From Rugalucina vietnamica (lineage: Eukaryota; Mollusca; Bivalvia; Lucinida; Lucinidae), in NCBI GenBank assembly GCA_964017185.1, contig OZ024883.1:43206395-43270394 (forward strand): a stretch of 64,000 nucleotides of DNA, in the 5' to 3' direction. Of this stretch, positions 24,170 through 36,761 are shown piece by piece (the first letter of the stretch is position 1; the number at the start of each line of letters is the position of its first letter). The translations under genes and the position numbers were made by a program. The notes beneath the pieces were generated by a model. The model saw only the letters and a program-made list of their open reading frames with translations. It made no database searches and was not told the origin of the DNA.

Positions 24170-24435
24170 TATAGACGTCACATGATCAAACTTGACGTCA
24201 TAAAAAACATGGCTTTCGCCAATGTGATTGGACGTTGCAAACGTCATGGCGCTATCGATGCTGTTCTGTTGTTTAAACACACTCTATGTGTAAACTCTCT
24301 ATTTGCTTCTAATGTGATTGCCTTGATAATTTTTCAACAAGCGGTAGAAAGAAATGAATGTAAATATAAGAATTTCATCTGACGTTCATGGGCCAGTGTG
24401 GGTCGCTAGCAAAGCTTACATAAACCCCTTCAGAA
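24170..24435 (-). repeat. Family F, copy F2, reverse
   Basis: GACGTCACATGATCAAACTT, TGTGATTGCCTTGATAATTT and GGGTCGCTAGCAAAGC match reversed F1 and F3; one arm of the hairpin head is lost. Confidence 0.68.
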
Positions 24436-25282
24436 AATAATGAAATTAATTTCTTAAGTGTTGAAAGAAAGGCCATTTTATGTATATCTTGACCCTGCTT
24501 TGTAAACTTAAATACAGTCACATAGGCAAAATGACTTGAGCAACTGAAAATAAGTACAGAAAAGCAAGTGACTTCAACCAATCCAAGAGCTAGTCGAAAT
24601 ATACACACAGTTTTATAGACAATGGGTTACAAATTTTCAGGTTATCACAAATCAACGAAAAAATCTAATGGTTCACCAAGCTTTTCAAAGCATCACAAAG
24701 AAAATAATTAAAAACTGGAATTAAACAAAAAGGCGCATGACTGTGTCTATTGAGCAAGGGGCTTTAACAAACCATCAGATACTTAGTGGCTACAAGGTTA
24801 ACCATCTGGCCTCAATTTACACCTGATGTTAAATGTAAAGGCCCCGTTATTGAAAAACAATTATCATGGGGCCAATAGAAGTGACATTATACAAGTTTAG
24901 AAAGACTTACATTGACTAAAGAAGAATAAAAGGATAAGAAATTGATACAACCAAATTTAAAATCTCCACCCAGGTAGCAGACGGGAATGAAATGCCAATA
25001 CAAGTCATGACAAAACGTTAAAAACGCGCACAAAGAAAAAAAAACACTATTAATGCCTCAGTCAGGTATCCTCACGGTTCAAACTAACAAAAACAAAACA
25101 TAATTATAAAACAAACTTTCCTACAATCAATTGTTCGACGATGTTACACTGCAGCTTAGGGTAATATAAGCCCTGATGATAAAGTTAACAAGTCAATTGA
25201 CAAAGATCTTGATATCACTCTGCCAAATCATGAGCCAGATATAATATTCAATTCTGTGGACGACACACATCCAACGCATTCA

Positions 25283-25430
25283 GTCTTAAGAGGTAAAAGT
25301 AGGCAATGATCAGGAAATAGCACAATTAGAAAGAAATCCCATTCCAAAACCCGAGGTGGGAAAAAACAATTAGGTACTTATACTAAGAAAACATATCGTA
25401 AGCCAAGTTCAACCCTTTAAAGGACGCAAC
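25283..25430 (-). repeat. Family C, reverse fragment (C10)
   Basis: AAAGTAGGCAATGATCAGGA, ACCCGAGGTGGGAAAAAAC and AAACATATCGTAAGCCAAG match reversed C. Confidence 0.62.
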
Positions 25431-25634
25431 AATGCAAAATTTCTTTTACGTAAAATTCGAAGTTTAAATGATATTCATCGAATTTTCATTGACAAGATTC
25501 TTCCCGGATCGAATCGAGGCATTAGCGAAGAAATCGAGATCATGTTTTGACATAATATGATGAAAATTAAAACGGCACATTGTGAATTATTAAAGCCACG
25601 CAATAGTGATTTAAAGTAAGAATAGATAGTCAAG

Positions 25635-25716
25635 AAGGTACAAGTAGGCAAAGATCAGGAAAAGGCGCAATCACAAAGATATTCCCACTCCAAAAACCGA
25701 GGTGGGAAGTTTAAAA
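25635..25716 (-). repeat. Family C, reverse fragment (C11)
   Basis: GGTACAAGTAGGCAAAGATC to AAAAACCGAGGTGGGAAG: the terminal block only, about 200 bp from C10 and in the same orientation. Confidence 0.6.
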
Positions 25717-25831
25717 TCCCAACCCAGGCAAAATACAGGAATGAAATGAAATCACGAGACAACAAAAAATGTTTAACAATATGCATGAAGAGAAGGATAG
25801 TTTATTCACTGTCATCCGGTTAGCATTAACT

Positions 25832-26144
25832 CATTACAAAAACATGCCCATGCAATATACAGAGATTTATTTCTACTGAAAAAAAAATGAAATTTTCATA
25901 ACATAACTTTTGATATTTTTCTTATTTTAACTCATTGATTGTGGGTACACGTTATAGCCGCATCGTCGAGGCGGTGTTGACGCATACCCACAATTGCATC
26001 GTCGAGGCGGTTCTAACGCACACCCACAATCTATGTTTTGGAGCAAAAATAAGAAAAATAGGTATACCCCTGCGTACCCCAGTTATGCTATATAAAAGTG
26101 GGGTACACGGGGTTAGATATTTCACAGAAATGTTATTCAGATAA
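25832..26144 (+). repeat. Family A, copy A9, expanded tip
   Basis: Both ends recognisable. The tip holds a duplicated piece: CGTCGAGGCGGT...ACCCACAATTGCAT appears twice in a row (about 25965-26032). Confidence 0.8.
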
Positions 26145-26502
26145 AAATGATGTCGAACATAATAGAGAGACAACCATAATAATCAGACAACCTTAAATTC
26201 AAAGCACAACCGATTAAGACAGTCAAAAAGAAATTACTGGAGGGGTTTTAGACCGATTTCATCCGACAACTGGAACCACGCTAGAGACGTCGGACATCAA
26301 CCAACTAGATAACTAGATGTATTTTATGTCATTCAATTGGTTTATAGAACAAAACAACACCGTTAACGTTATAAAAGTGTATTGCATATTTACAAACCGC
26401 AATTAGGTTTACAACTAAACAAGGTTGTTGAATAATAAATTATGACAATAAGTAATTGTGACAATGGAAATGAAATAAATAAAAAACGAATTAACGAAAT
26501 GA

Positions 26503-26530
26503 AGAAAGAAAGAAAGAAAGAAAGAAAGAA
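26503..26530 (+). repeat. (GAAA)n microsatellite
   Basis: About six AAAG units, followed by purine-rich sequence to about 26555. Confidence 0.75.
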
Positions 26531-26639
26531 TAAAGAAGAAAAAAAGGAAAAGTAAAAAGTTTTATACATTTTTCCTTTACCTTATTACTTATTGCATTGT
26601 ATTAGAACCTATTTAAACAACAAATGGTGTAAGTGAACG

Positions 26640-26880
26640 TCAGAAAGTAAGTAAATAAAATATAAAAGTTTGATCCTTTTGAAGCAGTGAAAACGTTCAA
26701 AGAAGGTAGTATGGACCATATTGCGCAATTTCGGGTACTGAACCCTCATCAGTGAACCTTTACAGACCGTCGACGATAGCCAGATATATATACTGCAATT
26801 TCAAAAATTTACACAAGGTAAGTCTTAATCTATTAAAGACACATGCCTAAACGGGGTCAAATAACTAAAACAATGTTCAG
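26640..26880 (+). repeat. Family E repeat, copy E1
   Basis: GGACCATATTGCGCAATTTC, GGGTACTGAACCCTCATCAG, CGACGATAGCCAGA and ACACATGCCTAAACGGGGTC, shared with 42621-42812. Confidence 0.68.
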
Positions 26881-27044
26881 AAGATGGCTCTAAAACGTAC
26901 AATTTTAGTACTCTGAATATTAGTACTCTGAATATTCTAATTGATCTAAAAGGACCGAAAGAAATAATATAATCGGCACTATTGATGATGTACAGGGAGA
27001 CTTTTTAGGGCCGCCTCAAGGCACAACGCCAGCTGCATTAATAG

Positions 27045-27100
27045 CAAATAAAATATAAAAGCTTTATCCTTTGGAAGGAGTGAAAACGTTCAAAGGGAGG
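27045..27100 (+). repeat. Family E fragment, copy E2
   Basis: AAATAAAATATAAAAGCTTT and GTGAAAACGTTCAAAGGGAG: only the left edge of E. Confidence 0.55.
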
Positions 27101-27197
27101 TAAGGTTCAAATCTTCCTTAATATCATATTTATTAAATGAAACTATAATACTTGATTGCATTTAAAGCAGATTATTTTAAACATCTTTGGCCAATGC

Positions 27198-27393
27198 ATC
27201 AGGATAAGATGTCCATGCAGTGTTATTTTTTATATTGTGTTTCTTAAGCCGGAAGTGTGGGTACTAGCTAGAACCGCTAACAACGTTTTGAGCAACCAGT
27301 AAGAAAACTTTTTTGTATTCAATGTAATTATCATTTTACAGGTCAAATAACTAATGTCTATTGCATAAGTTGCGTATTTTTATTTTCGTAATG
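27198..27393 (-). repeat. Family A, copy A10, decayed
   Basis: CATCAGGATAAGATGTCCAT at the left and TTTTCGTAATG at the right; the middle is short and diverged, with GTGGGTACTAGCTAGAACCG left of the tip. Confidence 0.6.
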
Positions 27394-30300
27394 GAAACTT
27401 ACCTCAGTGGCACCGAGCAATGTTTAACCGGACCCTCCATACTCTCTCTAAAGTCCTATCTATCAGGCTATCTACAAGTATTGTTGTCTAAGCTTGCAGT
27501 ATTGTTCATTTCACATAGACCACCAACATTTCCTATCAAAATTTTAAAACTTTATTTTATTGACCACTGAAAATCCACAAAGTATCTTACAATGAGAAAA
27601 TAATTTAGACTCACAGCGATTAAATACATAATTCAACATCAAAAGCACCGACCGTGTCAACCCTTACATGTCCACGTGACCAGCATCCCGCTGCTGAGTG
27701 TGACTATGGATTGCAAGTAGGCGGGGCAATATTAATGGTGGGCAATATAAACGATTTTCGTGGTCGTTATTTTAAAGTCAAATGGTGTTCCTAAACCCGG
27801 CATATTGGATAATGCAAAGACAGTACTGGCGTTAGCGCCTGAAAACATTTTATTAAATATAAGTTAAAACAGAGGAGACGGCAACCTTTGCAGTGTTTTG
27901 AAATCAATAATATTTTAAAGGGAACTAAACATGTGCGGAACTTTTTGAAAATATACGTTCGGACTACTAAACGTTTGCGCGAAGTTTTTCAATATGTTTG
28001 CGCGAATACGCTTGCACGACTATTTCGGTTGTTTCTGTTTATTTCAAGTGTAGCATTCATGTAGTTTACAAAAGTGACAAAAAGCTTTCACCTTTTAGTT
28101 TGATCGTACATATTTTAAGTCATGAATTATAATAAAAATTATACAGTTTCCATTTTAGAATTTGAATGAAAATGACCACGAAAACCGACTGAAGAGTAAG
28201 AACAAAATACCAATATGGCTACATGTAGCATCAACCAAATACAAATTAACGTATATAAAGCCTGGTTTCAACGGAGCATTTTTCTTGTGACGAAGATTAT
28301 TTGTCAAAGAAACTTTGGCAATGAGTTTGCGTTCACACACATTAATGATTACTTATATTACTTAGCTCGCTCACCTTTGTCACATATATTTGACAATGAC
28401 ACTTCGCCACAGAAATAAATTTACACGAGCATATTTTTCTGCGACAAACCTACTTTGTCAAAGAAGATTGTTCGTGGAAACGAGGACTAACAGAAAGAAA
28501 TCCGTTTGCACCGACATTGCATTTACGTTCTTTTTGGAGTTGCACAACGGCGTTAGCTTCATTCCCATAAAACAAGACGGAACAGTCGAGCTAGTCCAAC
28601 TATTTGGAAAACATATGGTAAGTAATGACAGTCAAAACTGGTACATTCACTTCCTTAAATTACCATGACATAAGCACAAATGCTCGTAATTAAAAGTATG
28701 ACAGTTTGCCGTTTTACATCACAACTACAGTATTGCATGTGACTGTCCGAAACTGCCTGTATATGCATAAATTTGCAAGCGTTAATATACATGTATAAAT
28801 TTGCAAGCGTTAATATATATATATATATTGAACAATCAAACGATTTTGAGTGCATGCAAGTGACTGTCGCTTTTGATATGATAAATTGGTATCTGATGTA
28901 AAGAATAATCGTAAAGCGTAATACATTTATATATATATTATACAAAATGTAGACGCTTCAGGTCAACAACGTTAATGGCCTATTCAGCAATTGGCCCAAG
29001 GGTTCAACCTATTTTGCGATTGCGTTGGTTTATTTTATTTTTTAAAACGGAGCTGTAGGTACTGATACAAACAACGTATCAAACAGTAAGCTGAGTGAGC
29101 AGCTATTCCCCTTAACACCTATTTTAAAATAACTTAAAGTATGACAATTGTTTTGTCTTTTAGAGCGAATAAGATGCTACATCTGCCTATTAAATGACAG
29201 GAAAATAAACAAACACGTGGAGATGCAGGTGGCATTGCGCTATCCGTTTTTTTTTTATATTTAAATGCCGCCTGTCTTTTAATATATGATACTACAGGAA
29301 AAAATACAATTTTCAAGGTTGCAAAATTTAATTAAAAAAATGCGTGCACAATTATCAAAGAAGGCAAAAGAGGCGGTATTTGTAGGTATGGTGCCCCCCC
29401 AAAAGTAGTAGATTATGTTGCTTTTTTCCAAATTGTGCATTGCATTTGTAACGGCGCACAAGTTGCATTTATATTGGTTTGGTGTCTTGAATACACGGAT
29501 CTTTTTGTTTACAATGATAATCAAATTTTCTAAAACAATTAATAATAATATGCGATTAGCTATAAAAGGTAAACAAATTTCGAAATCATCTGCTATATAC
29601 AGGTGTGCAACTTTATTTTTACCAAACTTCACTCATAAACGCACACCTGTGTGGTAACATTAGACCGTCAACAAAACATTTTACTATCTTTAATCCATCC
29701 CTAACTGGTATAGAATGCCTATAAAGTATCATTTACGTGCTTGGGTTATGCCCTCTTTTAAGTAAAACTCTTAAATGTGCCTAAATGAAACCGCATACAT
29801 TGAAAATAACAAAATGGTATGTCGAAGTAACATGCAAGGCAAAAACGTTATTGCAAGGCCAGACTCTTCACACATTGACTTCGCAATTACATGTACTTCG
29901 TTGAATTAAATATTATGCTTTGTGTATGATTATTGTAGCAGCATGTTGATCAGTGTCAAAGATTGTTTATGTAATGTTATTACCTTATGCATATATGAAA
30001 CCAGCTTTAATGCTATGATATAGCTTGTAGTTAAGGCCAAAGGGCCGATTCAGGTGAAGCTGGTATGCATTAATGCCTGTACATTTTCACCTGAATAATG
30101 ACACAATTGTTTTCTTAATTTCGGAACTCCACAAGTGCACCGTGTATCTTCTGTTTCGTTGAATGCCCACCATTTGAGATACTATTAAGTTAATTTTATT
30201 TTAAATACTTTAATTATATAACTATAAATAGACAGCATTTCAGACAATTCTTTCAGCCCATTGCATATTTTGTCATATTCGATGACCTGGATTTTTCGCA

Positions 30301-30769
30301 TTAAATATATGTTGCTAAATTTTGAACACTGGATCTATCATGGAAATGTACATTGATTGATGTCTTGCAGTCCTGCTGAGGAACTACAGATGATATTTAC
30401 TACTGTTTATTTGAATTAAGACTATATGTCCCAAGGAACATTTTTTTAGTCATGCAAGGACTATATACATGTAAACAATCCATTTTCAGATGAAAAATAT
30501 TTCTTTCTGCTCATTCTTTTTAAAAGTTTTGTATTAAAAGAAGTGTTATACAATAAAACGATTGTTGACTATTGAGTCATTGAATATGATGTGATATCCA
30601 ACAGAAATTACCAATATTGACCGAGGCGAAGCCTCAGTAGTAAATAATTGTATATTATACTCTTGATTATTATTCCTTAATTCTGGCTTCACTTGCGAAA
30701 ATATAATATTATGCGCTGTCGTGTGCTCTCATTTCTTTCTGGGCTGATCTCCGCGTTGGAATTCTGAAT
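27394..30769. other. Intergenic, no gene confirmed
   Basis: A plus frame at 28390-28618 ends at a strong donor (CATATG|GTAAGTAATG) but has no acceptor or homology I can name. The rest is AT-rich. Confidence 0.4.
29075..29110 (-). repeat. Family C short fragment
   Basis: CAGTAAGCTGAGTGAGCAGC followed by TATTCCC, as in the middle of reversed C. Confidence 0.4.
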
Positions 30770-31007
30770 TTAACTCATTTACTCGTAAACCTGGCGTTCC
30801 TTTTATGGAACATAGGCAAACAACATAGCCCCAGATGTGACGCCGCAGAACTCGGCGTCCCATCTGGGGCTATTCTGTTTGCACAGAGAAATTTCATCCA
30901 AAAATGAGATAAAAAATAAAAAAAATCACTTCTAACACCCCTTAAAACGAAAGTGGACTCCTCTAATTGATAATGATGGGAGGATCCATTCGTCAAATAT
31001 GGGTTAA
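30770..31007 (-). mobile_element. Family G MITE with TTAA ends, copy G2
   Basis: Reverse of G1: TTAACTCATTTACTCG at the left, CGTCAAATATGGGTTAA at the right, same inner palindrome. Confidence 0.72.
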
Positions 31008-31868
31008 TGTGAACAATTTCTAGTCAGTCTATCCTTTTACTGGTATTCGTGTAGAGTCCGTTTGTACTTCGTTTGTTCTGAAGTCATCATTTTCCTGTCC
31101 TTGAAAACATGCCACTGATAAAACCATCCAATAATTTTTATTCATGCTGTTAAATCAGTTTTGTGACCTTCACTACATATGTATTGTCACCTTTGACGTG
31201 TTTGGGTATCCGATTCCATAAAAATCGAAAGAGAAAGTAACAGTTTGGCTGATGATATTGTGAATGCCGATGTTACATGCCAATCCCATTGTCAAATGTC
31301 TGTATTGCTTTACACGTACGTGTTTTAAGTCCAGTACAGAAATGTTAAATCAGTATGATCAAATCGTCAGATAAGAAGGCAACATGAAAAGCTGCAAATC
31401 ACTCATTGTGTCATTTTATAAGCACATCTGGTCAAGCCATGAACATCTATTATCAATACAAACTCAGCTCGTTCGTTAGACGATTGACCAAGTTGTTCTG
31501 GTTTGGTATTTGAGCACTGTTTGATTTCTTGAAAGAATGAAACAGGAGCTGATGGAGAAGGAATTTAAATACAAGTAAAAAAATGTGCTATTGTTCTGAT
31601 CGATACCATTTAACAGTTGCATTTAGTTTACAAGCTGTTTTACAAGTAAATTTCCCCCAAACGAAGTAACATGCGACTTTACGACCTAAGAAGCTTCTGT
31701 TATACGTGTTTCTGAAAAAAAAAATCCTGCTATTTAATCACTCCTTATGAAGGGCAAGGAATTCGGGTGCAATAAAATCAATTTAAGCCCTACGGCAATT
31801 TTTCCACCCGTTCAAAGTCGCCCCTGGTTGCGTTATATCCATTATGTTCTCGTTGTCCTGTGCTTTGT

Positions 31869-32784
31869 CATCAGGAAAACATGTCCATGAAAAGTATGTC
31901 CCCTCATACCCCACTTTTATATAGGAAAACTTGGGTTTACAGGGTTATACCTATTTTTCTTATTTTTGTTCCAAAACATAGATTGTGGGTACTCGTTAGA
32001 ACCGCCTCGGCGAACTGACCGTTCCAAGGCGGTACTGCTGTTGTGGCTCACATTTTATCCAAGTTATTCTTATTATGCGTTTCATGTTGCATGACTTTGT
32101 GACCACCCGAAGATCATTTGGCTGTTCACTTAGCCCTCTGCATTTTACTTGTTCTGTCCAAGCTAGCATTGTGACCACCTAACTTTCAATAGCTGCTCAC
32201 CCTGCTTTCTGTTATACATGTTGCATGTTGGTATCTATGTATAATAGATAATGTTCCCCATTTCTTGTTTAATTTTGTATATAATTGAACCACTGCAGAA
32301 GCTGAGAGTGAGGTTAGGGTCCTGTCAAATCGGTTTAAGCTCGCCAGTAATTTTATATTACTGATCGTTCCAAGGCGGAAGGGTGGTTTTTATGTGGTGG
32401 TTTTTATTGTTTTATGTCTTGGTGTTCAGATTTTTGTGCTGTTTGCGCCTTATGTATGTTTTCATATTTTAGTTAAGTTTTGGTAACTGAGTGGCCACCT
32501 TTTAATGCAATAGCTGACCATTCGGCTTACGATGTGTTTTAATGGTATAAGTACCTGATTGTTATTTTTTTATATTTTTTCCACCTCGGTTTTTGGAGTT
32601 GGAATCTCTTTCTGATTGCACATTTTCCTGATCGTTGCCTACTTGTACCTTTCTAACGTGTACCCACAATCTATGTTTTGAGCAAACATATCAAAATTAT
32701 CAATATTTTTCCAATGAAATTTTCAATTTATAACGCAAAAAAAAAATCTCTACACGTATATTGCATGGGCAAGTTTTCGTAATG
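31869..32784 (-). repeat. Family A, copy A11, split by a family C insertion
   Basis: The left arm is 31869-32013, ending ...GAACCGCCTCGGCGA; the right arm resumes at 32651 (TTCTAACGTGTACCCAC) and ends TTTTCGTAATG. The 637 bp between them are family C (32014-32650), so the insertion sits at the hairpin tip. Confidence 0.82.
32014..32650 (+). repeat. Family C element (C2) inside A11
   Basis: Contains CACTGCAGAAGCTGAGAGTG, ATTACTGATCGTTCCAAGGC, GGTAACTGAGTGGCCACC, ATAAGTACCTGATTGTT and the terminal block TTTCCTGATCGTTGCCTACT. Its first part repeats the GACCGTTCCAAGGCGGTACT motif, so it may be a composite of two pieces. Confidence 0.7.
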
Positions 32785-34524
32785 TGTTGATGCTAGATGA
32801 CTGGTTACCATGATAGGAAAAAACTAGTAACCTTGCTCTTCATAGATGTTCATGATGTTTATGTGATTTCTTGTGTCCTCCTTTCTTTCCCACCTCATAT
32901 GTTGGTTGGAATTTTAATTCTCAAAATCATGTCTGAATCATGAATGAATCGCCAATGCCTCAGATGGCCCCGAACACGTAGCATCGGTGTATGCATAGGG
33001 GACGTCGTTTTTTTGAGTGATCTTTACTGTTTGCTTTACATTGGGTTATATCCTCTTCAAGAATACGAAATGCGCAAAAAGGATGCGATAAATTCGAAGT
33101 GACCATCACTGTACAGTTAACGTTATGCTTCAAAAAGCATTCATTTCCATTTGGCAAGTGTACATCTGCTGGATGTTTATTCGTGTGTGTATGCACGTTC
33201 GTTCAATTCGTCGTTTACTGCTTTGAAATGGATACAGACTGATAGAAATAAAACGTGATAATGTGAAACGAACGCACGTATTAAATAGTATATGCAATTG
33301 CGAAATTAAATTGCAAACCCTACTCATGAAAAGGGTGGCAAATTAACACTGCGTACCAAACATAAAAATATGTACAGAAATAAAAAGAAGTTCAAAGCAG
33401 ATATAGTGGAAAATTGTATTTCAGTATGTGTTCAAATGTTCAGTTATATCCCATACATTTCGGCAAGTTGCGAGTTATTGCTGCAAAGCGAATACTGGCG
33501 GAAGTTGCAAAACGCGAACGCTTTGTCGTAGCACTTTTTAATGTTCTGTTCGTTCTATGCAACGGTTCATTGCGTTAGTCTTGGTGCGGTTTCTCAAAAC
33601 GGCAGTGCTTATCGACGATACCAAAAACGTGAACAAAACACTGTCTTTCTCCTTTAAGAAGGCTAGAAATTAGTTCTGGACTGAACAGATGATTTCTGAC
33701 ATACATATTTACGTTATGTAGCGCTCGCGAGTACTTTTTGTAACGCACCGTTGCATGGATGACAAATAGTTACGCTAGCGCTAGCCTAATGCTACTCTCA
33801 TCCGACCTGCTACATGTATTTCTTACTTCCAACCCTTTAAGTTACAGTGTTTATGCTAAATTTAATTCAAGAATTACTATAATAAGGTTACTATAATCCA
33901 GATTTAAAAATGTCGCCAGAACATACAAGCGCATTCATGCAAACGATTTGTTGGCTGCGCCCGAAGAACCCGCATACCAGTTTCTCCACAACGTCGTTTA
34001 GTTATTGTGTTACACGTTGCTTTCTGACACTGTTTGATGACTTAATGACAGGCAATCCATATTTCATCTGGTTTATCAGAACCGCAAATTGTGGTCATAT
34101 CAAAACAATCATCACAATTATGGTAATTAAACGTTTATAAATGTGAGACCGTTTCCCGCCACATGGAACTATTTTATATGTCGCATTCATACATACAACT
34201 CTAGAGCAGCCATATTGACACGTGGCCGGAAACAAATTCACCATCGGACATGTATTCATGCTCCGAAAGCTTTATGTTAGCCGTTATTATTCATTTAATA
34301 AGAGTTGTTATCAAACTATAATGAAATTTAATAGCAGCTGATTACCTGCATAAAATGGAGGGATAATCGCTCGAACTATATTCTGGGCGAGTGTATCCAT
34401 CAATCACGCAAATTACTCAAACACGACCTGCAATCGACTTGATAACGAGGCATAGAGTATCAGTTCCATACAGTTTAACCATCAGTTGATGTTCTGTAGA
34501 TCGGTACTTACTCTGAGATAGGAA
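32785..34524. other. Intergenic, nothing recognised
   Basis: Several short frames, none bounded by convincing splice sites. Confidence 0.4.
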
Positions 34525-34757
34525 CATTACGAAAACATGACCATGCAATATACAGAGATTTTTAAAGTTGTAAAAAATGAAAATTTTCAGTAGAAAAGTT
34601 TTGCTTTTTTCCTTATTTTTGCTAACGTCTACCCACAATCTATGTTTTGAGCTACATGTAAAATAAGAAAAACAGGTATACCCCTGTATACCCCAGTTTT
34701 GCTATATAAAAGTGAGATTCTAGGGGGTATATATTACATGGACATGTTTTCATGATG
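34525..34757 (+). repeat. Family A, copy A12, flanked by 18-bp direct repeats
   Basis: The left half of the tip hairpin is missing. The 18-mer CTTACTCTGAGATAGGAA directly precedes the element and recurs at 34766-34783. Confidence 0.82.
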
Positions 34758-35326
34758 GATGGGTGCTTACTCTGAGATAGGAATAGTACACAGAAGTTGT
34801 ACAAACAAACCATCAATATAATCCATTCGAGCCTTTCACTGTATCATGCCTTGTCCAAAGAATTTGCCATAGAAATTCTGCTTAAAATGTTACTACAGAA
34901 GAAACAGAAAAAAGTTATGACTTACGACATGACTACCCCTATCGGACCGGTTACCCCTAACGAGTGGATTTGCGGAAGGGCTAATGGAAACATCCAAAAC
35001 CACCCCAAACATTCAAAAGTCACGTGATCGGTTAGCAAAAAACAATTTCCGCGTCGATGTGGGGTTCTGTACTAATACATTTTTGTGTTGTTCTAGTATT
35101 TGTTATATGGGCCACAACAAGAGTAAATGTACCTTCGGACACTTTTTTGAGTATTGGAAAAACAATTTTACTTTAAATGTATGATGTTTCTAGAGTCTAA
35201 TAGTCTTTATTTGGCCAGATTATCCAAGTTATTTTGTGACTTATGCCATGTTTTCTATATATTGATCCTCCAGACGTCATTATCCTGAAAAATGACGTCA
35301 AAGTCGCGTAATGCATTTAAGAAATG

Positions 35327-35691
35327 AATTTCATTTTTCTGGTGTTCATGGAGCTATGAACCGCAGTGGGTCGCGTGCAAAGTGAATGAACCCCGAAGGG
35401 GTTCATGTAAGCTTTGCTAGCTACCCACTGCGGTTCATAGCTCCATGAACAACAGAAAAATTAAACTCACTGCTTATATTTACATTCATTTCTCTATATC
35501 GATTGTTGAAAAATCACCAAGGCGGTCACATTTACCAGCAAACAGAGAATCTACACACAGTGTGTGTTCAAACAGCGGAACGGCGTCGACGTTTACAACG
35601 TCCAATCAAATTGGCGAGCTTCATGTTTTTTGACGTCAAGTTTGGATTACGTCACGTCGCGTGACACAATGTTGTTCATGGAAGTATGAAC
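35327..35691 (+). repeat. Family F, copy F3
   Basis: Long hairpin head at 35346-35451 (GTTCATGGAGCTATGAACCG and its complement CGGTTCATAGCTCCATGAAC), then GGCGGTCACATTTACCAGCA, TGACGTCA at 35631-35638 and the GTTCATGGAAGTATGAAC tail. Confidence 0.74.
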
Positions 35692-36157
35692 ACAGATGAA
35701 CATCTAATGGTTCATCTAAGGAGGTTTTAGAAAAATGTAAATATTTATGCATGTTAGTAGTGCAAATAAACTCTAGTCATTTTCTTAAAGCCGATGAAGC
35801 ATTGGCAAGAACATATTGTTAAGATAGTTGAATGTCAGTCTTACAATTAATTTGTCGAAACTATTTTGTCCATTAATGTGACTATGTGGTTGCTATGGTA
35901 ACGGTTTGTCGATGGATATAGGAAAATAAGTATATAATGGGCTAAAACAAGGGCAGATAATTTCCAAATTTTGAACAGAAATATGTTTGAAAATTAGTTT
36001 AAACTAAGCTAAGCGTTCAAACATTACAAATACCGTATAATTTCTGAAACATATATCGGTTTTAATTAGTTTTCTGCGAGTAACGTCAGAATGTCCGAAG
36101 GTACATTTTGTCGCGTTGGGGTTCATATATGATAGTAAAGTGCATTGAACGCCCAAA

Positions 36158-36215
36158 AAACCTAGAGAAAGAGGAAAAACCTAGAGAAAGAGGAAAAACC
36201 TAGAGAAAGAGGAAC
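36158..36215 (+). repeat. 18-bp tandem repeat, three units
   Basis: AAAACCTAGAGAAAGAGG three times in a row with almost no change, so a recent expansion. Confidence 0.85.
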
Positions 36216-36610
36216 AACTCCCCAGCAGAAAAACCACATTAAAATAAATGCTCGTTGGTAGAAATAATTTAATCGCAACATCTCGCCTATTAATACAATA
36301 GGCGATACGAAATATGACAGAACCTACTCAAAACTAACACGAGTAGAACGCTAGAATTACTGCTTTAAAAGGTCACCGTAACTTAGGCTCACTTTGGCGA
36401 AACTATTCTTCTTGTTAGATAAAAACCAGAACAAGAGCCATGTGCGATAATGCACATATTCAACGTGAAAAATAGTAACACCGATTTTATATGCAGCACA
36501 ACATGTGTTGCTGTGGGAAAATGCATTTTTCAAGCTATAACGTACATGAAATGGTCAGGTGTTTAGGGGTTTAATGGGTGTTTTGGAATGTAATTCGTAA
36601 CGCAAGCGCC

Positions 36611-36761
36611 ACAATCCCATTTTACTCACGTCTTTTCCGTTAATCTTTACTTGAAGTGGGACTTTGCTGCAATAGCAGGAATTCGTCTCGTTAGGCACAA
36701 TAGTGCTGATAGGGGCAACCCATGTCGATAGGAGCAACATAAACGAATAACTCAGCTTCTA
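36611..36761 (-). CDS. Candidate exon with signal-peptide-like start, unknown product
   Basis: After an acceptor (TCACTTGTGTAG) the minus strand is open as KLSYSFMLLLSTWVAP..., with a possible N-glycosylation site (NETN) and two close cysteines (CYC), ending VKINGKD at a strong donor (GAC|GTGAGTAAA). If the internal ATG starts translation, the first 17 or so residues resemble a signal peptide. No neighbouring exon was found. Confidence 0.2.

Noticed and set aside
28390-28668. 92-codon plus frame ending at a strong donor
   Set aside because: A GTAAGT alone is not enough; no acceptor, no partner exon and no recognisable sequence.
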